DNA of 41,299 nt, taken from the NCBI GenBank assembly GCA_037447655.1, contig JBBHKE010000031.1:1-41299 (forward strand), read 5' to 3'. Within the stretch, counting starts at the first letter, position 1. Every line of letters starts with the position of its first letter. Below are positions 32,769 through 41,299 of this stretch, one piece after another. The DNA comes from Zygnema cylindricum (lineage: Eukaryota > Streptophyta > Zygnematophyceae > Zygnematales > Zygnemataceae). The position numbers were made by a program, and so were the translations under genes. The notes beneath the pieces are model-generated. The model was not told where the DNA came from and made no database searches. It saw only the letters and a program-made list of their open reading frames with translations.

Positions 32769-32916
32769 TGCACTGTGTGTTAAAAAAAAAGGCATAAAGC
32801 TTTTGAGTGTTCACAACTTAAAAAAAATAACTATTTTAATTGTGGAGAGGAAATGCATTCTAGTAAAGAATGCGTAAAACTTAAAAAATGTTATTATGAT
32901 TTTTTTTGTTGCATGA
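32769..32916 (+). pseudogene. CCHC zinc-knuckle relic in the loop between the inverted arms
   Basis: One frame gives CTVC, a TAA, then KKRHKAFEC (32769-32810). This is an exact CX2CX4HX4C spacing with a stop inside the X4. A second unit follows at 32832-32873, YFNCGEEMHSSKEC, where the first Cys is Tyr. KLKKCYYDFFCC hints at a third. Paired knuckles bind single-stranded nucleic acid in Gag proteins and in CNBP-type host proteins. Position after the arm protein suggests it was its C-terminal part. Confidence 0.6.
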
Positions 32917-33845
32917 ACACTTTGTTCACCTTTTGACTCCCTCTAAAGATATTCTCATTGTTTAAAAGATTTACATTCGGTCCCTCTTCCTCTAACTTTT
33001 CGTTACTTGTTTTTAACAATTCATGAAAGACACCTGTAAGCGACCAAGTTTCCTTATTATATTTCAGTTGATCTTTTACTCCAATGCTTTATCTTGTAAT
33101 TTTCTTAGATGATTTTATTTCAATATTGGTCCCTCAGATCATCGTCGTCATTGCCTTCTTTTTCAAACCCTATCTCGTTTTTTTCGCCAATTATTTTGTC
33201 AAACATTTTTTTCTCTTCTTCGCTTTGTTCTTTTGACTTTTTTTTTCTTTTTTTCACGTAGTTTTCTTCGAGCGTTCCCCCTCATTGTCTCTCTTCTTTC
33301 AAATCCTCTTCGTTTTCTTTTACCTCTTCATCCTCTTCCGTGTCGTCTTGCGTTTTATCTTGTTGACTTCATCTTCATCTTCCACACAAATAGAATTTTT
33401 ACGGGCGCGGATCGAATTGCGTCTTACTAAAGTCGTAAACTCGATGCTTGGATGTTTTTTCTCGTACTTGTAGACCCACGGCCTTTTCACATTCGAGTGC
33501 AAATGGAAGTTGTAAAAGCGTTTAAAGTCGATTTACTCTATCAATAAGTTTTTTGTAAGCTTTTGATCGCGCTCGGGAAGCGGACCGCGACTTTTTCGAA
33601 AGCTTTTCGTTGAAGATCGAGAGGGCTTGTCTTCATACAATTGTAAGAATCAATGAAACAAAGCGTGTCATCATCCCTTTCAAAACCTTCCACCAACAAC
33701 TTATTGTACCCGAAAGATCAACCGTTTAGCCCATTGCCGATCCAATCTACATTTGTAACCAAACGACCATAATGGTCGTCGTGTAAAAAATGTACATGCA
33801 CTTTGGCTTTTTGGGAACTGATATCTTTCTTCAAAGTCAGCATGT
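32908..33845 (-). repeat. Right arm of the unrecognised inverted repeat
   Basis: The minus strand reads AKVHVHFLHDDHYGRLVTN and VDWIGNGLNG, then FGYNKLLVEGFERDDDTLCF with IDSYNC, DLQRKAFEKVAVRFPSAIKS, and later FYNFHLHSNVKRPWVYKYEK. A Lys/Glu-rich tail follows. It is better preserved than the left arm and shares the same order. The two arms converge on the zinc-knuckle loop. The right edge meets copia element E at 33846-33885. Confidence 0.65.
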
Positions 33846-33848
33846 ATA

Positions 33849-33880
33849 AGTGCAAGTGGTGCAAAGTGCAAGTGGTGCTA
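33849..33880 (+). repeat. Short direct repeat at the junction of element E and the unknown arm
   Basis: aagtgcaagtggtgc occurs twice in tandem with about 16-bp period, followed by related tagtggttcagtg and tagtgctagtggg. It marks the boundary between two unrelated repeats. Confidence 0.7.
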
Positions 33881-33884
33881 GTGG

Positions 33885-35305
33885 TTCAGTGATAAGTGTA
33901 GTGCTAGTGGGAAATGATCAACGCGGCACGTTGCCTTGCACGCAACTATGACAAAAATCCAAATATTTGTTAGAATACGAATTTAGTCCGGTTACAAGAT
34001 TTGGCAAGGTACGAAAACTGTCGCTATTCAAATGACCATATTTTAAATGCCAAAGTGGAACACTTTTGAGGTAGCATTTAAAACAAATATCTTTGGCGTA
34101 CTATAAAATTTTAAAACATACATAGAATGTTGTGCTACACCAAAACCGACAATACTATTGTTTTTTCTACCAATAAACGTTACTCTATCATTATTAACAT
34201 CAACTTTTAAGTCGTTAGAAGTGCCAACTTTGACAAAAATAAATAAATCTAGCTAGAATATGTACAAAAAGTACGTTGCGAATGTGAACAGGCGTATTAA
34301 AGACGTGTATGTCACCAGAGTGAGTGGCCAAATAAATGCGATCGTCTCTTTAGCGAATCTGCATGGGAGATGATAAAGTATAAAAGTGAGTAAACCAATC
34401 GAATCTTGGTGAAAAGTGATGAATGGTAGAATTGTCGATTAACTAGTCGTCAAGTGTTTGAAATAGAACACGTACCCTTGTTAAAATGAAGTATCAAAAG
34501 TGACAGGATTTGTGATATGATGAGCAACATTGCCATATCCAAATTCTGCAGGAGAGAGGGGGTTCAAATGGGGTAGTTATTGGAGTAGAAGAATTAAAAG
34601 GAATTTCTAAAGAAAAAGCGACCGACCAAAAAAGGTTCACGTAGTTTGAGAAGACATAGTGCATTGCGGCGATAGAAGATTGTGCGAGGTATAGAAAAAA
34701 AGAATAATGGTAAGGATAAAGAAAATTTGGAGGGAAAGAGAGGTGTGGAAAGAGTGGGGGGGTGGGAAAAACCGGTGAAGTGGCATGGGCAATTTTGGCA
34801 TCCCTTCCATTTTTAGGGGGATTAGAAGCTTCTGGTCAAAGTCTTTAATGCCATGTCTTTTTGTTTTGCAGTATGCGCAAAACAAACGTTACACCCTTCA
34901 TGAGTTAGATTTTTTGATTTTTAGCAAGAAAAGCATTTGCATGAGAAGAATTTGTTGTGGAAAAAAAAAGAATTTTGGTCTCTCCATGCAAAAATTTTGT
35001 ACAAATGGAGTGAAAAAAAATAGATTGGTCTAAATTATAAAACAAAGAAATGAAAAAAGAAAAGGTTTCAGAGAGTCCTTCGAAAAAAGTAGAGGAGAGG
35101 TCCTCGTCGGAAAGGTGCACGCCTATCATGGTGCACTTTTTGGCCAACAATTCGACCTTATCTAGTCTTGCATGGAGTCCGTAGGCTTTTTCATAGAATT
35201 GAAAAACGCTCAATTTTGGATTCGAGCTCATAACCCTATCAGAGGTGGATTGGCGGACGTTATGAAATCTTCCGAAATTCAATTCAATTTTTTGTTCCAA
35301 TGCAT
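33885..35305 (-). mobile_element. Element E: copia fragment (gag to GAG-pre-integrase)
   Basis: Same family as element D and inverted to it. The minus strand from 35300 reads gag: SVFQFYEKAYGLHARLDKVE, CTMIGVHLSDEDLSSTFFEG and SSHANAFLAKN, then a zinc-knuckle relic CAYCKTKRHGIKDF (near 34885) whose last Cys is Phe. A Pro/Phe/Ser-rich linker follows. The region 34170-33890 matches the element D segment 36770-37040 (GAG-pre-integrase). It is truncated at both ends. Its right edge nearly touches the start of element D gag, making the pair head to head. Confidence 0.85.
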
Positions 35306-35330
35306 TGATTTTTCTCTTGTGTATAATTTT

Positions 35331-36660
35331 ATGGCGTTCGCCAACCCACCTCTAACAAGATATGTGCTCGGCCATGCCACTTCTAATAACATCTAAAAGT
35401 TTGATGTCCAAAACTTCTATAATTCGTCTTCCATGCATTTTTTTTAAGCTTGAGAAGATTTGGGACCACTTTATAGGCATTTCAAAACCTCATATCATTG
35501 CCTCTACTAATACGCCAATGCGCCAGTGCCTTTAACGAGTGCGTTTACTAAACGCGAGCTGAAACAGTTGAAATTGAGTCAAGATTAGCTACATGGAAAC
35601 AAAAAGATGTGGATGCGCACGCTCGCCTAATGATATCACTTACTACCAAGCTCACTCGACTTATTCGCGGCGCCTATTCTTCCGCCAAGGCTTGGAATCG
35701 TCGTCAAGCGGCTTATATTCAAATTGGATTGAGCGCTCGCCGAATTCAAAAATGATCGTTTTTCATTTCTATTAAAAAGCCTACAGACTCCATGCAAGAC
35801 TGCATAAACACGGTCGAATTGCCGACCGAAAAGTGCACCATGATAGGCGTGCACCTTTTTGATGAGGACCTCTCCTCTACCTTTTTAGAAAGACTCCCTT
35901 ATTCCATTTCCCTTTTCATTTCTTTGTTTGACAATTTCGACTAATCTATTGGTTTTCACTTTTTTGGTACAAAAATTTTGCATGAAAAGACAAAAAATCT
36001 CTCCTTTTCCACTATAAATTCATCTCATGCAAATGCTTTTCTTGCTGAAAATAAAAAATCTAACTCATGAGAGATGTAGCGTTTGTTTTGCCTTTACTGC
36101 GAAACAAAATGACATGCCATTAAAAAATGTCAAAAATTGGTTAGGCGTAAGGCAGCCGAGGCTTCTTATCTCCCTAGAAATAGAGGGGATGCCAAAGTTG
36201 CCCATGCCACTCCATCGGTTTTTCCCACCTTCTCACTCCCTCCACACCCGTCTTTCCCTCCAAATTTTCCTTATGCTTACCAATATTCCCCTTCTCCATA
36301 CTTTTCACAATCTTCTATCACCGGAGCGTACTATGTTTTTTCAAACTCAGTTAACATCCCTTGGCCGATTGCTTCTTCCTCACAATTTCCCTTTAACTCT
36401 TCCACTCCCTCACCAAAATTCGGATATAGCAATGTTGCTCATCATATCACAAATCTTGTCACACTCGGTACACGACTTTCACAAGGTATGTTTTTTTTCT
36501 CAAACCCGTAATGACTGGCTAATCGATAGTGGTGTAAATCATCACCTTTCCCCAAGATCCGATTGGTTACTCACTTTTATCATTTATCTTCTCCCATGCA
36601 GTTGCGTTCAAAAGACGATCGCATTCTATTGGCCACTCACTCTGGCAACGTTCACGTGCC
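35331..36660 (+). pseudogene. gag and protease of element D
   Basis: MAFANPPLTRYVLGHATSNN opens gag. Despite stops, WKQKDVDAHARLMISLTTKL with SSAKAWN (about 35594-35690) is the usual copia gag core, and EDLSSTF and SSHANAFLAENKK follow. The zinc knuckle at 36089-36130 keeps exact CX2CX4HX4C spacing (CLYCETK, TGA, HAIKKC) with a stop within. A Pro/Ser/Phe/Tyr-rich linker (36137-36480) leads to the protease NDWLIDSGVNHHLSP, a DSG variant of DTG. Gag packs the element RNA and the protease matures it; both are broken. Confidence 0.85.
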
Positions 36661-36859
36661 TAATGCGTCTGTAAACATTTGTAATGTACTTTTATACCAG
36701 GTCTAGATTATTTTTCTGACGGCTTAAAAGCTGAAGTTAGTAATGACATTTATTGCTAGAAAAAAGATTAGAATTGTTGGGTTTGGCGCATCACGAGATT
36801 CCATGTTAGTTTTAAAATCTTATAGTACACCAACGATATTTGCTTTATATGCTAGCGTC

Positions 36860-37830
36860 GAAAGTTTTCCACTTTGGCATTGAAGATATGGTCATTTGAA
36901 TAGCGACAGTTAGCGTACGTTGCTAAATATTGTAACTGAACTAAATTCGTTTTCCAACAAATCTTCGGATGTTTGTCATGGTTGCGGTCACGGCAAAATG
37001 CCACGTTCTTCATTTTTCACTAGCACTACACTTATCGTTGAAGCACGTGAATGAAACACTTGCACAAGTACATGTTGACGTGTGTGGTCCCATGCGCAAG
37101 CAGCTATAATGGATCCTTTATTTTGTCACCTTCATTGACCACGCTATTCGTTTTTCACATGTGTATATAATCTGTCATTAATATGACGTATTTGCACATT
37201 TGCATGATTTCAAAAATTAAAGGCGTTGGCATAAAATTTTCAGAACAAATGAATCTTGGTCTTTCGAAGCAACAATGGTGGCGAATTCTTGTCTAATCAA
37301 TTCTCTAATTTTCTCGCGGAACATGGAATTGCGTGCCACTTAACGACGCCTCACACGCCCCAATAAAATGGTGTCGCAAAAAGTTATAATCGCACATTAA
37401 ATAAAATGGCACGCTTCATGGTGCACTTTTCAAATATGTCGTACGAATTTTGGGCATTTGCACGATTCTATAAATTTATGGCGTTGGCAAAAAAATTTCA
37501 CTACAAACGGATCTAGGTCCTTCAAAATAATGATAGTGGCGGAATTTTGTCCAATCAATTCTCTAATTTTCTTGCGCATCATGGAATCGCGCGCCACTTA
37601 ACGACGTTTCACACGCCCCAATAAATTGGCATCGCAAAATAGTACAATCGCACACCCAAATGAAATGGCATGCTCTATGTTGCATTTTTCAAATCTGCCG
37701 TACAATTTTTTGGCAGAGGGCGTCGTTTGCGCATATTACTTACGGTATCTTTGTCCTACTAACGCTTTACCCAAATCTACTTCAATGGAAGCGTGGTCCT
37801 CAGTTAATCCTTTCGTGGTTGTGGCGCCTC
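36860..37830 (+). pseudogene. GAG-pre-integrase and integrase of element D with 258-bp tandem duplication
   Basis: The pre-integrase region reads FPLWH then CHGCGHGKMPR. The integrase reads VHVDVCGPM and FVTFIDHAIRFSHVY, giving the first catalytic Asp. The core with FSNFLAEHGIACHLTTPHTP, a stop and NG-AKSYNRT occurs twice, from 37197 and from 37455. Both units carry TAA at the same Gln position. The end of integrase reads VCAYYLRYLCPTNALPKS and MEAWS. Stops and frameshifts abound. Confidence 0.88.
37197..37710 (+). repeat. Tandem duplication within the element D integrase (period 258 bp)
   Basis: Units begin catttgcatgatttc (37197) and catttgcacgattct (37455). Both contain the GHLTT-type segment, cgccccaataaa and a nearby cgtac site. 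They have diverged visibly from each other. The period is a multiple of three. Confidence 0.9.
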
Positions 37831-37831
37831 G

Positions 37832-38815
37832 TTGATCATTGTTGCCATCTTTGTTGATGATCTCCTTCCCGTTGGTCCTTCCATCTCTAAAATCTCTAAT
37901 AAACTTTCCTTCAAAACCATTTTGACATGGCCGATCTAGGTGAACTCACGTATTATTTGGGCATTCAAGTTTCTCGTAACCGCTCAGCTCGAACCCTCTT
38001 TGTCTCTCAAGAGACCTTTATTTTTGACCTTTTGGAACGCTTTGGCATGGCGGATTGCTCCTCCCTTTCCATTCCTTTAGATGCCAATGCCCCTCTCCTC
38101 CTTGCCAATGACTCTCTTCTCTCCCCCTCCCTTCATGCTATTTACCGCTCGATGGTCGAGGCCCTTATGTACGCCATGCAAGCCACCCGCCCTGACATTA
38201 CCACAGTTCTCACTAAGCTTAGTCAATTCCTCAAACGTCCTTCCCTTAATCATCTTGCTGCAGATAAACGTGTCCTTCGCTATTTACAAGGCACTAAATC
38301 TCTTTGTCTCACATACTCATCCTCTGGCTTTAGTGCTCTCACGGGTTTTGTTGATTCAGAGTTGGCACAAGATGAGCTTTCTCGCCGTTCCACAACCGGC
38401 TCGTGCTTCTCATTGGGTAATGGCCTTTTTCGTTGGCCATGCAGAAAGCAACCTACCACCGCATGCTCCAGAGGCGGAATATATGGCTGCTTGTCACGCC
38501 GCCAAAGCTGTCTGGCTTCGTACTCGTCTTTCTAATCTTGGATTTCCCCCTCTGGCTCCTACTCCTATTTTTTCCGATTCCCAATGAGCTCTTGCTTTAA
38601 TTCGCAACCCTGTTCACCACAAGAGGAGGAAACACATCGACATTCAATACCATTCCTAACACATCGACATTCAATACCATTCCTCTCGGGAGCTGGTCGA
38701 GGATGACACTCTCCTGTTTCTTTATGTCAAATCCACCGATCAAGTGGCCGATTATCTCACCAAGGATCTTCATCGCCCTCCTTTTGAACAACATCTATTC
38801 ATCTTAACGTCATAG
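37832..38815 (+). pseudogene. Reverse transcriptase C-terminal part and RNase H of element D
   Basis: IIVAIFVDDLLPVG (about 37835-37876) is the YVDD palm motif with both Asp kept. After a frame change, 37927-38535 is open for 202 codons: ADLGELTYYLGIQV, YRSMVEALMYAMQATRPDI, ADKRVLRYLQGTKSL, DSELAQDELSRRSTTGS. Then the other frame carries PEAEYMAACHAAKAVWLRTR. The tail reads RKHIDIQYHS twice because of a 27-bp duplication, then VKSTDQVADYLTKDLHRPPF. This is the standard copia RNase H order. The first half of reverse transcriptase is deleted. Confidence 0.92.
38631..38684 (+). repeat. 27-bp perfect tandem duplication in the element D RNase H tail
   Basis: aacacatcgacattcaatac plus cattcct is repeated exactly at 38631-38657 and 38658-38684. 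It keeps the frame but creates TAA at the junction, within the conserved KHIDIQYH motif. Confidence 0.95.
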
Positions 38816-39573
38816 TTTTATTCAAAAGCGGTAGAGGTGCTGGATTTGTAGCAGCCAAGTACTTGAAGCTTCTCCTTTTGAAAGAGATCCGTTTTCAGTG
38901 TAAACTATCGACAACTTTGTAATCAAGAAATTGTTGATTATGAAATCATGTGTCCGTGTCCAATATTGCGGAAAAAATCCTTGTTGCATCTGACATCAAG
39001 GATTACAAAGCAACTCATAACGCCTTGGTCTTTTGATAGGACGAAAAGACAATACTCTCTTTTAAGGTTTTGGAAGAAAACATTTAAGCTTACCCCTTTG
39101 CCCGCTTTCGCCTATGGCTTATAAAATCCCAACCGCCCCTTAATGAATGGGAACAACATGCATGTGATTGGCTCAAGGCTGAAGCCATGGATTTTCCATT
39201 TTGGCCATCCTACTGTTGGAAATCATATCTTCTATTGCAAGCATTAGTTTTCCGGATGGGACTTTATAAGATTTGCGTTAAGATGTATTGACAGATGAAT
39301 TCTCTGTGAAAGCAATCAGTTCATACCTCTCTATTACTTTGGCGTTCCTTTCGTCCCCTTTTCCTTTCCTCGGTTATATTAAATAGACAAATTCGTCAAA
39401 AACCAAAAACAAATCCAATGAAAATATCAAAAGTCCTAATTGACCAAAAACCCCTAAAAGGAAAACGTTAAATTCACACCTTCTATTGTTGCCCTCCGAC
39501 TGGTCGAAATCTTCACAAAGAAAAAGGGTTTTTTAGGGTTTTTAATGGTTTTTTAAGGTTTTTGCTCCCACTG
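38816..39573. other. Region between element D and the RNF213-like RZ exon
   Basis: The 3' LTR of element D should begin here, but no polypurine tract or TG start could be fixed. A frame near 39140-39260 reads LNEWEQHACDWLKAEAMDFP then FWPSYCW, which looks coding and might be another host exon; I cannot assign it. Confidence 0.3.
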
Positions 39574-39671
39574 TAAAGGAGAAATGGCAGATAGTAGACA
39601 TGGACAAGTAATTGGGGATACTAAAGCAGATACAGTGGCTCAGTCTCACTTTTCTGCAAATTTCCAACCAG
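39574..39671 (+). pseudogene. RNF213-like: exon at the end of the RZ finger
   Basis: The frame reads GEMADSRHGQVIGDTKADTV and then AQSHFSANFQP, ending at a GTATAG donor (39672). In RNF213 the RZ zinc finger ends with a Gly-Gly, His, Gly block followed by a stretch with KAD, and the same order is seen here. The Cys-rich start of the finger would be in an upstream exon and was not found. Phase matches the next exon. Confidence 0.6.
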
Positions 39672-40053
39672 GTATAGTTCATGTATTTGGTTGCTTCTGT
39701 AATGGATGCCTGTTGTCGTGTATTTTTTCCTGGTTTTCGACCATTCTTGCCTTTCCAGCATCAAAACTTTGATGTATGTATGTTGCTTTATCTTATTGCT
39801 CTATAACATAAGAAATGGCATTGGTAGATGCATAAGTCGAAATTTGAACTTCAAGCTATACATGCAAGCTTCACGAAGATTTTTTTTATGTATTTAATTT
39901 CAAGGCAGTAATTCTCACAGTAAGCTTGCAATCAGATTCATTATTCACCATTGGTTGTAAGTTGGATGCAATACCTAGTGTCATTGCATTTTTTTTTGTC
40001 TTTTTGCTCTCTTTTTTCGGAACTTAACAATAAATAACTGTTTTTCTCTTCAG

Positions 40054-40325
40054 GATTTCTGCCTGATCGGCTCTCCAAGGAGTTCAACCATACAGCTCGC
40101 AGCTTACCTCCTCTCGTTTATTGTCTACTTCACCTTATATCCAGAGCTTTGCCTTTCGATTTTTCTTTTTGCGAAAAGGAGGATATCCCTGTGAGGCTTT
40201 CAGGTCTACCAAGCACACCCAGAGAAGCCTTTTTGACTTTGACGAATAATTTTTACGAAAACTTCTATGCTTTAAACCGTTTGTTGGGACAGGGAAACGA
40301 AATTACTTGTCTTTTACTGGATTAA
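40054..40325 (+). pseudogene. RNF213-like: exon after the RZ finger
   Basis: Follows tttttctcttcag. The frame continues FLPDRLSKEFNHTARSLPPL, VYCLLHLISRALPF, a charged stretch, then FYENFYALNRLLGQGNEITC. Animal RNF213 has RGLPPVVFLLIRLLTHLALL followed by a long helix with KDLEQLAKMLG and LHLVL at this place. TAA at 40323 interrupts, after which LSPFLADLLSPGR continues in frame. The hydrophobic helix spacing and LPP motif support the call. Confidence 0.75.
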
Positions 40326-41299
40326 CTTTCGCCGTTCCTTGCGGATTTGCTTTCGCCTGGACGCATTTTGTAGAAAAAAAGTTGATCTCAATTTAATCAA
40401 AATTCCGTATGCGACAAAGATGTTGTTTAAGGTCGAGATGTAAAATAGTACGAAATTGTAAGAATGCAGGACTGAAATATCTGAAGTAAACATTTGTTAC
40501 GTACCAAGAAGCCTGTAAAAATGCAACATTGACCTCTTTTTTGTTCATTTCCCTCGGTTGGTTCTTCTTTCCTTTGTGGTGTACAATATATGGACTGTTA
40601 TGAACATAAGACTTTGTCAGAAATTGACAGTTGGTTGCCAAATCACAAGCTTCATTTAGTATATTTAGTTTCTTGAGGTCTTTAATTGCTAAAGCGCTAT
40701 ATTTACTTTTCGTAAAAAACCCTTTCGATCAATTTTAGCTACTTTTAATTTTAGAGATTGCTTAACGCAAGCAAAATACAAAAAGCCAAAAAACATGATT
40801 GCAGTGTCCATGCCTTCCTGCTATTATCTAACGCTAGCATTCAGTATTTTTTTCTCGTTTGCGGTATTTGAAATCCCGAAAACTGGCAAATTAATTTTTC
40901 ATAAAAACAAATAGAACCAAAAACAATTTGTTGTAATTTGAGCTGTATTTAAATGATGCTGTCTATCAACATGATTTATCATCATGCTTTCTTAAAGCTC
41001 ATATGTGTTAAAAAAAAAATGTAAAAAGCAATTGCCGCAATAGTGTTGTGACAAGTGTCCCGTGCCTGAACCAACTTCTCTTCTATGGAAGCAATTGAGC
41101 AAATAGACGAAATCGAGTTAAAAAAAGCTGCCCCCACAAGAAAACAAGATAACTTTGCAGGATAAATTAAACAGCACGATGGTAAACCATCTGAGTCTTG
41201 GGGTACAAAAGGGGTGGCATAACCAACACTGAAAAACAACAATAAAAAACAAAAAGAGCGACAAGAACCCACCCTAAAAAAAGGAAGCAACAACAAGGA
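40326..41299. other. No further exon recognised to the window end
   Basis: AT-rich DNA. Later RNF213 segments would be expected here or beyond the window. The minus-strand open frame at 40982-41296 is hydrophobic and Ser/Phe-rich, matches nothing known to me, and may be chance. Confidence 0.4.

Larger units (their letters stand above)
35331..38815 (+). mobile_element. Element D: decayed copia retrotransposon with internal deletion and duplication
   Basis: Gag begins at ATG 35331 and is followed by the protease (DSG at 36525-36533), GAG-pre-integrase, integrase with a 258-bp tandem duplication, then a large deletion that joins the integrase end to the reverse transcriptase palm motif, and finally RNase H ending at TAG 38813-38815. 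It is a different copia lineage from elements A and B. LTRs and a primer-binding site could not be placed. Confidence 0.9.
20365..40325 (+). pseudogene. RNF213 (mysterin)-like giant AAA+ E3 ubiquitin ligase locus, broken
   Basis: Scattered exons appear in the same order as animal RNF213: the segment before AAA module 1, its Walker A, the PLP and SLRD segments, module 2 Walker A, LDEVGLAE Walker B, ISNWALD sensor region, GLR segment, linker exons, RZ-finger tail and the segment after it. In animals the protein exceeds 5000 residues and joins a dynein-like AAA core to a RING and an RZ finger. Several junctions have good GT-AG signals. Damage includes a ruined first Walker A, in-frame stops and frameshifts. 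The RING part is not found and should lie in 29.2-39.5 kb, which is occupied by mobile elements. The gene probably extends past both ends of the named span. Confidence 0.8.

Overview
The window is nuclear DNA of a green-lineage eukaryote, most likely a land plant or close streptophyte alga. Nothing in it reads as bacterial or viral genome sequence. The clues are decayed Ty1/copia retrotransposons, a PIF/Harbinger DNA transposon, a primer-binding site that fits the anticodon arm of plant initiator tRNA-Met, AT-rich spacers, very long purine and pyrimidine tracts, and a spliced host gene with GT-AG introns. I cannot name the species. I found no intact protein-coding gene and no tRNA or rRNA gene.

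Positions 1-10433 are nested copia elements. A fragment of one family (1-254) runs into LTR-like DNA. Element A (minus strand, 1198-5142) and element B (plus strand, 5187-10433) belong to one family and lie head to head on either side of a 44-bp C-rich tract. The family has LTRs of about 1.0-1.2 kb bounded by TGTTG and CAACA. Its primer-binding site matches the anticodon arm of tRNA-iMet, and the gag ATG lies inside that site.

Positions 10434-17650 hold two PIF/Harbinger relics, again head to head. Both carry long polypurine/polypyrimidine tracts, including about 167 bp of pure (AG)n. A 557-bp TIR element (11194-11750) sits in the left copy. Positions 17651-20364 are AT-rich and mostly featureless, apart from a three-unit purine-rich repeat near 18.9 kb.

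Positions 20365-40325 hold the scattered exons, plus strand, of an RNF213 (mysterin)-like giant AAA+ E3 ubiquitin ligase. Recognisable parts, in the same order as the animal protein, are the segment before the first active AAA module with a damaged Walker A, the end of that module, the second module with Walker A, an intact Walker B and sensor region, two exons of the linker, a possible further exon, the tail of the RZ-finger region and the segment after it. Stops and frameshifts show that this copy is a pseudogene. A pyrimidine minisatellite (24.4-24.9 kb) and a possible solo LTR (25.5-26.2 kb) lie between its exons.

Between about 29.2 and 38.8 kb the RNF213-like locus is filled with other material. 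There are coding relics of an element I do not recognise, including a pair of inverted arms (31.67-33.85 kb) around zinc-knuckle sequence. There is also a third head-to-head pair, copia element E (minus, 33.88-35.3 kb) and element D (plus, 35.33-38.8 kb). The RNF213 exons that should lie here, including the RING finger, were not found. The main themes are repeated inverted pairing of transposons and the slow break-up of a giant host gene.
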